Shown here piece after piece: positions 15,701 through 23,400 of a DNA stretch of 50,037 bases. Within the stretch, counting starts at the first letter, position 1. Each line of letters begins with the position of its first letter. The stretch lies in the NCBI GenBank assembly GCA_944389565.1, contig CALXMV010000017.1, positions 1 through 50,037 of the forward strand. The letters run 5' to 3'. This DNA is from an uncultured Kiritimatiellota bacterium. Its GTDB lineage: Bacteria > Verrucomicrobiota > Kiritimatiellia > RFP12 > DVOR01. Position numbers and translations under genes: made by a program. The notes beneath the pieces are model-generated. The model made no database searches. It was given only the letters and a program-made list of their open reading frames with translations, and was not told the origin of the DNA.

Positions 15701-17833
15701 TTACCAGGTGTTTTCTTCGGCCTGGCGGCGTTGGCGCTCTTCCTTGACGTTTCGGGAGCGGTCTTGGCCGGCGGCGAGGCGGACTTTGTCGTACTTGTCG
15801 TTGAGGCGCTGGACTTCGGCGAGGAAGGGGGAGTTGCCGAGGCGCTTTTGGTATTTGAGTTCGTCGGCGACGGCCTTGGCGTAGGCGTTTTTGTCGCGCA
15901 CCCACTCGATGCGGCTGCCGGCGTATTTGGGGTCGGCCTCGTCGGGGATGTTGGTGAAGGCGCCTTGGAAGATGGCGTTGCGGACGAAGAGGGCCCACTC
16001 GTTGGTGATTTTCTTCTGGTTGCGCGGGGAGGCGGTGGAGGAGAACTGGTTGCGCATGAGGGCGGTGAGGTCGGCGCCGGCCTGGGTGCCGCCGAAGTCG
16101 GTGTTGCGGGCGAGGGCGGTGGCGCCGGTGGCGCCGTCGGCGACGCTGACGAACATGTTGCCGAAGCCTTCCATGAGGTCGAGAATCTTGCCGGCGTTGC
16201 CCTTGCGGGCCTGGGCTAGGCGGAAGACGACGTCGGTGTTGGCGATGTTCAGGAGCATGGCCGAGCGCAGGAGGGCCTCCTGCTGGTCGGTGTTGGCGTT
16301 GAGCGCGGGGTCGGGGTTGCGCGAGTAGAGGTCGAGCACGTGCAGGGCCATGCGGGAGTCCTCCCAGCCGGCCAGGCCGATGTTCATGGCCTCGCAGAGG
16401 CCGATGTGCCAGCGGACGTTGTTGAGCATGAAGTTGTCGGTGTTCGCGCGGGTCATGGGGGCGAACCCGGTGAGCTTGGTCTTGGGGTCGGTGACGGGGC
16501 CGTAGATGGGCGGGAGCGTCCAGCCGACGGTGGAGACGGCGATGGTGTCGACGGAGTGGTGGAGGACGGCCTGGAAGCGACCGTTGACGTAGGAGTAGGT
16601 CATGAAGGCGCGGTGGCCGGGCTGGCCCATGCCGGCGGCGGGGGTGCCGATGGAGCGCTGGGCGAACTCGGCCATCGTGGAGAGGCGGCCGCAGACGCCG
16701 CCGTCGGTGAGGATGCGGGGGGTGGCGTCGGGGTGCCAGGGGGCGTCGCGGTAGCGGATCTCGGGCTTCGTGTAGTCGAAGGAATAGGTGGCGTAGCCGG
16801 GGACGTTCCCCTTGCCCTTGTAGTACATCCACCAGTAGGTCGATTCGTCGACGGGGTCCTGCTGGGTGAGGAGGAGGAGGAGGGGCCAGGGGGCCTTGGA
16901 GAGGGGGAAGAGCTTGGAGCGCTCGGCGCCCTTCTCCTCGTAGCGCAGGATGCGCAGGCAGAGGTTCTCGACGATGGTGCCGGCGGTGCGCGGCGGGAAA
17001 CGCTCGGCCGCGTGGGCGATCTTCTCCCACGGGAGGGTCTTCGGCTCGCGCCCGGCGCCGAGGCTCACGCCGGTCTTGGCGCGCAGGGCGCCGGCGTTGA
17101 GGCCGACGAGCTCGGAGACCTGGGTCCTGGGGTGGGCCTTGAGCCAGTTGACGAGCCGCTTGGCGTCCTCGTCGCCCGCGAGGTCGAACTTGCCGTGCAG
17201 CGCGCGGAGGCGCTCCAGGCGCTCGCGCTCGTCCTGGAAGAGCGTGCCGTCCTGGTCATGCGCGAAGGAGGCCTCGTCGGGGACGGCGACGTCGTGGTTC
17301 TCGGCCCAGCCCTGGCGCGCGGCGACGGACTTCTCGAGGGCGTCCTTGCGCTTGGGGTCGAAGGTGAGGTCGCGCGTGACGAACATCCCGTAGCGGTCGG
17401 TCTTCAGGGAGCTGTCGAGCAGGCGGCGGTCGCGGTAGGCCACGGCGAAGGCGATGAGCAGCTGCTCGTATTTCTCGGCGTAGACGGGGCCGACGAGCTT
17501 GGCCAGCTTGAGGAAGTTGTGGACGACGTTCGGGTTCGGCGGGTACTCGAGGGCGAAGGTGGCGTTGAGCACCGCGGGGTGCCGCTCCAGCCAGTCCCAC
17601 GTCGCCTCGCTGAAACGCAGCTTCGGCGCCACCAGGCGCATGCAATGGTCGAAATACGCCTGCCGCACCTCCTCGTTCCAGAGGAAGCCCGAATCGTACA
17701 GCGCCGCGTCAAGCCACCGCAAATCCCCGTTGTTCGTCACCGGGATCGGCTGCCGATACGCCCCCGAATCCCGCATCTGCGCCGGCAAGAACGCGGCCGC
17801 CGCAAGCGCGATGGCCAGCACCAAACGTTTCAT
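15701..17833 (-). CDS. Secreted transglutaminase-like protein of unknown role
   Basis: Exported protein of 710 aa, signal peptide M-K-R-L-V-L-A-I-A-L through A-Q. Most of it I do not recognise. The centre holds G-G-V-C-G-R (Cys381) and, 22 residues later, G-Q-P-G-H-R (His407). This pairing resembles transglutaminase-like domains of large PVC-group proteins. A third catalytic residue was not assigned. The C-terminal 60 residues are charged and may be helical. I chose the ATG at 17833 since the upstream in-frame extension has no signal and would cover the promoter. It is coupled to pcnB, with a 6-nt gap. Peptide cross-link cleavage or formation in the envelope is a guess. Confidence 0.7.
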   Translation of the reverse strand: MKRLVLAIALAAAAFLPAQMRDSGAYRQPIPVTNNGDLRWLDAALYDSGFLWNEEVRQAYFDHCMRLVAPKLRFSEATWDWLERHPAVLNATFALEYPPNPNVVHNFLKLAKLVGPVYAEKYEQLLIAFAVAYRDRRLLDSSLKTDRYGMFVTRDLTFDPKRKDALEKSVAARQGWAENHDVAVPDEASFAHDQDGTLFQDERERLERLRALHGKFDLAGDEDAKRLVNWLKAHPRTQVSELVGLNAGALRAKTGVSLGAGREPKTLPWEKIAHAAERFPPRTAGTIVENLCLRILRYEEKGAERSKLFPLSKAPWPLLLLLTQQDPVDESTYWWMYYKGKGNVPGYATYSFDYTKPEIRYRDAPWHPDATPRILTDGGVCGRLSTMAEFAQRSIGTPAAGMGQPGHRAFMTYSYVNGRFQAVLHHSVDTIAVSTVGWTLPPIYGPVTDPKTKLTGFAPMTRANTDNFMLNNVRWHIGLCEAMNIGLAGWEDSRMALHVLDLYSRNPDPALNANTDQQEALLRSAMLLNIANTDVVFRLAQARKGNAGKILDLMEGFGNMFVSVADGATGATALARNTDFGGTQAGADLTALMRNQFSSTASPRNQKKITNEWALFVRNAIFQGAFTNIPDEADPKYAGSRIEWVRDKNAYAKAVADELKYQKRLGNSPFLAEVQRLNDKYDKVRLAAGQDRSRNVKEERQRRQAEENTW

Positions 17834-17839
17834 GCCCTT

Positions 17840-17868
17840 ACAATAACATAAACCCCGCCATGACGCAA
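17840..17868 (-). promoter_or_regulatory. Promoter of the transglutaminase-like gene, near-leaderless
   Basis: On the minus strand TTGCGT (17863-17868) and TATTGT (17840-17845) have 17-bp spacing. The -10 box ends 6 nt before the ATG, so the mRNA should begin at or just beside the start codon. Confidence 0.55.
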
Positions 17869-17905
17869 GAATAAGGGTCGCCCACACGCCAAAGCCCGGG
17901 CCGGA

Positions 17906-17965
17906 CCCTCCCGACCTTCGCCCCCGACCCCTTAGGGTTTTGACCCCAAACCCTCCCGACCTTCG
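17906..17965. repeat. 15-bp direct repeat with a small inverted repeat between copies
   Basis: CCCTCCCGACCTTCG occurs at 17906-17920 and again at 17951-17965. Between them AGGGTTT (17934-17940) and AAACCCT (17948-17954) can pair. They lie in the 183-nt gap between the GH95 stop and the next gene's start. Function unknown. Confidence 0.6.
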
Positions 17966-17996
17966 GGCGCCTGCCATGCCCTCTGGGCCCAGCGGG

Positions 17997-18049
17997 CCCA
18001 TCCCCCCTGCCCCGCCTCATGGGTGGGCGGGCAGGGGGATGGGGGTGGG
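17997..18049. other. Imperfect hairpin and G-quadruplex motif at the GH95 stop codon
   Basis: Arms 17997-18016 and 18026-18043 pair with two one-base bulges, and the GH95 stop codon lies at the loop edge (18017-18019). On the plus strand 18021-18049 has six runs of three or more G separated by 1-2 nt, a canonical intramolecular G-quadruplex pattern. No U tract follows, so this is not a standard terminator. Confidence 0.55.
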
Positions 18050-20308
18050 CACGCCGGGCTTGAGGGTCACCTCGAGGCGGCGGCCTTGGAGGTCGAGGCG
18101 CAGGGGGCCGCCAAAGGCGGAGGTGAGGGTGAGGCGGGTGAGGCGGCCGTCGCGCCAGGCGGCGTCGGCGACGATGCCGTTCTCGGCGCGCAGGCCGGCG
18201 AAGGCGCCCTCGGGGAGGCGCGCGGGGAGCGCGGGCAGGACGCGCAGGGTGCCGGCCTCGGTGCGCAGGAGGCAGGCGAGGAGGGCGGCTGGCACACCCA
18301 TCATGTCGTTGACCTGCGGGGCGCCGGTGGTGAGGGTGAAGAGGTTGGGGCAGAAGTGGGTGGCGGCGTGGTCGATCATGGCGAGGGCGCGGTCGCCCTC
18401 GTCCAAACGGGCCCAGAGGCCGGCGGTGAGGCCGAGCGACCAGCCGGTGAAGTGGTAACGGCCGGCGAGGCGCCCCTCCAGACTCTTGCGGATGGCCGCG
18501 GCGAGCGCGGGGGTGGCGGTGAGGGAGACGCGGCGGCCGGGGAGCATCCCGTAGGCGTGGGAGATGTGGCGATGGCCGGGCTCCTTGGCGGGGAGGGGCT
18601 CGGACCACTCCTGGAGCGCGCCGTCGGGGCCGACGACGGGCAGGGCGAGGCGGCCGAGCGCGGCCTCGACGCGGGGGACGAGCGGGTCGTCGGGGGCGAG
18701 GCGGCCGGCGGCGAGGAGGTAGGCGCGGAAGGTGGCGTGGATGAGCTCCTGGTCGTTGGCGGGGCCCATGTCGATGGAGGCCTGGGTGCCGTCGGGCAGC
18801 AGGTAGGCGTTCTCGGGGGAGGCGGCGGGGCCGGAGACGAGCCGCCCGTCGCCCGGGCGGGGCACGAGCCAGGAGAGGAAGAAACGGCTCTGCTCGCGCA
18901 GGAGCGGGAGCAGACGGCGGAGGAGCGCGTCGTCACGCGTGTAGAACCACGGGGCGAGGGCATCCTGGAGCAGCCAGGCGCCGCCGCAGACATAGAGGCC
19001 GCAATCCGCCGGACGGAAGGGGACGCAGTAGCCCCAGGCGTCGGTGCTGTTGGGGAGGAACCAGCCCTCGGCGCCGAGCATCTCGCGGGCGACGGCCCCC
19101 GAGCGGGGGAGGAGCCGCTCGGCGAGGGTCACGAGCGGTTCGGCGCGGTCGGCCAGCCCCCAGGCGCAGGCCGGCCAATAATGCATGGAGAGATTGATGT
19201 TGAGGTGCCAATCGTTCTTCCACGGCGGGGCCATGAGCGGGTTCCACGGGCCCTGGAGGTTGGCGGGGAGGCCGCCGGGCCGGGAGGAGGAGATGAGCAG
19301 ATAACGGCAGAAGTCATGCAGGAGCAGCAGCGACTCGGCGTCGAAGGCGCGTGCCTTGGCCAGGCGGGCGAGCCGCTCCTCCAGCGCCTCGCCGGTGGGC
19401 GTGTGGGCGAGATCGAGCCGCATCCGCCCGAAGGCCTCGCCGAAGGCGCGCGCGTGCGCGGCGCGGTCGGCGGGCCTGGCCAGATCGGCCGCCGGGTCGG
19501 CCAAGGGGCCGAGCAGGTCGGAACGCGCGGCGACGCGGAGCGTGGCGCGGCTGGCGCCGCGCACCGAGAGCCGTCCCGCCCGCGTCTCGACGGGCCCGTC
19601 GGCCTCGACGGCGACGACCGCCTCGAAGCGGACGCCCGGGGCGTCGCCGGGACCCTCCGTGCCGGTCAGCCCACGCAGACGCAGGCGGTTGGGCCCGTCG
19701 GCCTCGACCGAGAGCGGCGTGGGGCTGTCGGGGCGGTCGGCGGTGAGGGTGAAGGCCAGGGCGCCGGGACGGTCGGCGGCGAGGGTCAGCGTGAGGCATT
19801 CGCCGTCGGCCTCGACCCACGCCTCGCGCCGGAAGCGCACGCCCCCCTGCTCGTAGGAGACGGTGGCGACCCCCTCGTCCAAGCGGATGCCGCGGCGGTA
19901 ATCGGCGAAGGGCGTCCCCTCGGGAGCGAGGTCGAGCCGCAGGAAGGCGAGCGGCTGCTGGGGGGCGATGCCCACGCTGCGCGCGAGGAGGAGGTCGCGC
20001 TCGGCGAGCGCCTGCGCCTCGGCGCGTTTCCCCGCGAAGAGGAGCCCGCGGATCTCCCGGATGAGCGCGGCGCCCCGGGGGTTCACGGGCCACTCGCGCC
20101 TGGGCGCCCACACGCCGGTCTCGTTGAGGACGAGGGTCTCGCGGTTGGGCTGGCCGAAGACGAGCGCGGCGAGGCGGCCGTTCCCGATGGGCAGGGCGGC
20201 CTCCCATTTCTCCGCGGGGGTGCGCATCCAATAGGCGTCGCGGGCGAGGGAGGCCTGGGCCGCCCCCGCGAACGCCACGAGCGAAAGTGCGGCAAGGAAG
20301 GTTTTCAT
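18017..20308 (-). CDS. GH95-family glycoside hydrolase (alpha-L-fucosidase type)
   Basis: Exported enzyme predicted to release alpha-1,2-linked fucose, or the related L-galactose, from glycans, 763 aa including a clear signal peptide (cut after A-Q-A-S). Family blocks are E-A-A-L-P-I-G-N-G-R-L (36-46), N-L-Q-G-P-W-N-P (350-357), W-H-L-N-I-N-L with Asn370/Asn372, L-Q-E-W with candidate general acid Glu567, and H-R-H-I-S-H-A-Y-G (579-587). The region that in typical members reads Q-I-D-G-N-F-G is Q-V-N-D-M-M-G (665-671) here. The Asp that activates the base therefore appears to be Asn667, a change that could alter or abolish activity. A TATAAT lies 6 nt before the ATG. Confidence 0.9.
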   Translation of the reverse strand: MKTFLAALSLVAFAGAAQASLARDAYWMRTPAEKWEAALPIGNGRLAALVFGQPNRETLVLNETGVWAPRREWPVNPRGAALIREIRGLLFAGKRAEAQALAERDLLLARSVGIAPQQPLAFLRLDLAPEGTPFADYRRGIRLDEGVATVSYEQGGVRFRREAWVEADGECLTLTLAADRPGALAFTLTADRPDSPTPLSVEADGPNRLRLRGLTGTEGPGDAPGVRFEAVVAVEADGPVETRAGRLSVRGASRATLRVAARSDLLGPLADPAADLARPADRAAHARAFGEAFGRMRLDLAHTPTGEALEERLARLAKARAFDAESLLLLHDFCRYLLISSSRPGGLPANLQGPWNPLMAPPWKNDWHLNINLSMHYWPACAWGLADRAEPLVTLAERLLPRSGAVAREMLGAEGWFLPNSTDAWGYCVPFRPADCGLYVCGGAWLLQDALAPWFYTRDDALLRRLLPLLREQSRFFLSWLVPRPGDGRLVSGPAASPENAYLLPDGTQASIDMGPANDQELIHATFRAYLLAAGRLAPDDPLVPRVEAALGRLALPVVGPDGALQEWSEPLPAKEPGHRHISHAYGMLPGRRVSLTATPALAAAIRKSLEGRLAGRYHFTGWSLGLTAGLWARLDEGDRALAMIDHAATHFCPNLFTLTTGAPQVNDMMGVPAALLACLLRTEAGTLRVLPALPARLPEGAFAGLRAENGIVADAAWRDGRLTRLTLTSAFGGPLRLDLQGRRLEVTLKPGVPTPIPLPAHP

Positions 20309-20314
20309 GCCCCC

Positions 20315-20320
20315 ATTATA
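20315..20320 (-). promoter_or_regulatory. -10 box of the GH95 gene, leaderless arrangement
   Basis: A perfect TATAAT on the minus strand ends 6 nt before the ATG at 20308. The intervening bases are GGGGGC. No convincing -35 hexamer is seen at 15-19 bp. Confidence 0.55.
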
Positions 20321-20395
20321 ACCCCGCCCCCGCCGCGCGGCGCACCTCCGGACGCCCCCTGGCGCGCGTGCGCACGGCGGAATGCAACGACCACG

Positions 20396-20427
20396 AAAAA
20401 GGGCCGGTGGCGGATAGCCACCGGCCC
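20396..20427 (-). terminator. Terminator of the giant gene
   Basis: Read on the minus strand: GGGCCGGTGGC, a 5-nt loop, GCCACCGGCCC, then TTTTT. The stem is a perfect 11 bp (20401-20411 with 20417-20427). It lies about 30 nt after the giant gene's stop codon. Confidence 0.93.
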
Positions 20428-20456
20428 TGCGCTGTGTGATGTGAGGAGAGGGTCGC

Positions 20457-23400
20457 TTAGCGGACGATCATCCAGAAGCGGGCGTCGGAGCGGTAGAGGT
20501 AGAGGCCGTCGGCCTTCTGGCGCACGGTGTAGGTGGAGGGCACCCAGGCGCCGTCCTCGTCCTTGACGTAGACGTCGGCGGTGAGGTTGAGGGAGCCGTT
20601 GAGGCTGTCCCAGCCGAGGATCTTCACGTTGGTCGGGGAGGCGGAGGCGTCGAGGTCGAGGTAGACCTTGATGCGGACCTCGGCGGAGACGGGGAGGGTG
20701 AGGTTGGCCGTCTGGACGCAGGAGGTGAGGGTGGCACCGGTGGACTGGGTGCGGGAGAGGACGCCGAGGATGGAGCCCTGCTCGAGGCTGAGGGAGCCCG
20801 CGACGGTGAGCGTGGTGGGCACCGTCTCCTCCACGTAGGAGCCGTCGGAGGCGTACTTGCGGCCGTAGGCGGAGGCGGTGACGGTGGCGCCGGCGGGGAC
20901 GGAGACGGTGCGGCCGGCGGCGGCGAGGGTGCCGGAGCCGCCGAGGACGCCGCCCTCGGGGCTGACGGCGAGGTCGCCGGCCCAGGTGCCGTTGACCTCC
21001 ACGCGGGCGTTGCACCCGGCGGTGAGGGAGCCGGCGGTGGCGGAGGTGGTGGTGCCGGCGTAGACGAAGCGCACGGGGTCGGCGGAGGCGTCGTCCGCGC
21101 TCATGACGGTGAGGCCGGAGCGGACGGTGCGGCCGTCGACGACGGCGCCGACGAAGGCCCCGCCGAAGGTGCGGTCGGTCTCGGCACGGGAGGCCTCGGC
21201 GGCCGGGTCGAGGGCGAGGGTGACGACGCGGTTGGTGGCCCAGGCGGTGTCGGAGAGGGCGTCGATGCGCGGCTCGACGCCGATGAGCCCGGCGTTGGAG
21301 CCCGTGAGGCCGGCGACCCGGAAGGCGTTGGCGCGGGCGGTGTCGGCGCCGAGCCAGAGGGCGAGGTTCTCGGCGGCAGGGTTGTTCGCGTCGAGACGGA
21401 CCGTCGGGACGAGCGCGCCGGGGTCGAGGATCAGGTGGCCGGCCATCGGGTCGTAGACGAAGCGGTCGACGGCGAGGGAGGCGGCGGGGTCGGCGGCGGC
21501 GAGGCGGGGCGCGCGGGCGCTGTCGGTGGGGGCCTGGGCCATCCAGCGGAGGGTGCCGGCGGAGGAGGTGAGGCCGAGGGCGACGTCGCCGCCGGAGGCG
21601 TAGGCGCCGGAGAGGGAGAGGGTGGCGCCGGACGCGAGGTCGATCGCCGGGGCGATGGCGTACTGGTCGTCGGCGGAGAGGGTGACGGTGGCGTTGTCGC
21701 GGACGGTGAGGCTCGCGATGTCGTCAAGCGCGGCGCCGAGGGTGAGGGAGCCGGTGCCGGAGCGGACGATCGCGCCGGTGCCGTCGCCCTCGAGGCGGCC
21801 CTGCAGGTTGGCGGTGGCGGTGGAGCCGATCTCGAGGGAGGCGCCGCCGGCGATGGTCACGGGCTTGTCGAAGGCGCCGGTGTTGGCGGAGAGCGAGCCG
21901 GTGAGGCGGGTGGCGCCGCCGAGGAGGTTGATGGCGCCGGAGGAGCCGAGGATGACGGGGCGGTTGATGGTGAGCTTGGCCGAGCCGGTCTTGATGAGGT
22001 CGCCGTTGATGGTGAGGGCCGTGGCGGCGCCGCCGGAGGTGGTGAGGGTGTAGTCGTGGAAGTAGTCGTTGCCCTGCGCCGGCTTCACGTTGTCGCAGCG
22101 GAAGGCGGCGAAGGTCTGCGCCTCGCCGGCCCAGTCGATGGTGCGGGCGGCGTAGGGAATCTCGGCGTCGTCGATCGGGTCGGTGTCCTGAAGGACGACG
22201 GCGGGGGTGCCCTCATCGGGCCAGGCGACGCGGGTGTCGCCGCCCTTGGCGACCCAGGCGGTGTTGGCCCAGTTGCCCGCGCCGGCGTCGGCGTCGGTGC
22301 CGGCCCAGGTGTAGTAGCCCTGGTCGCCGCCGAAGGGCCGCAGGGTCACGACGTTGCCCTCGTCGACGACGGACCAGCCGAGCTCGGTGATGGTGACGAG
22401 GTTATCGCCGCCGAGCTGGAAGACGCCCGTGCCGCGGCGCATACCCGTGCCGAAGGAGACGAGGGTGTAGTCGGCGGCGGAGGCGTCGTTGCGGAAGAAG
22501 TCGAGGTCCAGGGCGTCAAGGTCGATGATGACGGAGCCCTCGACGGTGGTGGGGGCGTTGATCGTGAGGGTGCCCACGAGGTTCTCGGCGCCGATGGAGA
22601 GGACCGCGCCGTCGCGGAGGGTGAGGGTCTCGGCGGAGAGGGTGGCGGTGTGGGTGCCGGTGGCGAGGATGCCGTCGGGGCGGACCTCGATGGCACCGTC
22701 GCCGAAGGAGAAGGAGGAGGAGGCGGCGAGGGCGAGGGTGGCGCCGGGCTCAACGATGGCGTCGGGCTTGGTGGCGCCCTCGTTGTTGTTCACCACGGAG
22801 CGGTTGCCGCTGAGGGAGAGGAGCCCCTCGCGGACGACGATCGGGATGTTGCACGCGAAGTCGCCGGCGAGGTCGAGCGTGCCGGGGCCGACCTTGAGGA
22901 GGTTGGCGACGGTGGCGTCGGAGGGGGTGGTCCAGTAACCGGGGGCGGAGACGGTGACGCCGGCGGGCACGTCGAAGACGGTCGGGGCGTCGATCATGCC
23001 CAGGGCCGAGCCGATGGTGGCGGTCTGGCCGGCGGCGTCGCCATCCTTCACGAAGGCGAAGGTACCGCGGATGCGGGCGTCACTGGTGGTCAGGACGGTC
23101 GCGGCGCGGGTCTCGTCGGCGGAGGCCTGGATTGTCCAGGAGACGTTGGTGACGGCGCCGAGCGCGGTCTCGGCTCTGAGGCCGAGGGTGGCGCCGGGAC
23201 CGAGGGTGATGCGGCGCGAGGCGGAGGAGGCCAGGTCGGCGGCGGGGACGACGTTGCCGCCGAGGTTGAGCGTGGCGTTGGTGACGGCGTAGGAGACGGC
23301 GCTGTCGGCGGTGCCGGCGAGGGTGACGTTCGGGTGCCCGGTGAAGAGCGGCTTGCCGGCGGTGGCCGTATCCTCGCTGACGGCCGCGGCGGCGGAGTCG

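Noticed and set aside
16340..17851. Plus-strand frame of about 500 codons opposite the transglutaminase-like gene
   Set aside because: Repetitive Gly/Val/Glu composition; the opposite strand has a signal peptide, promoter and motif-bearing protein.
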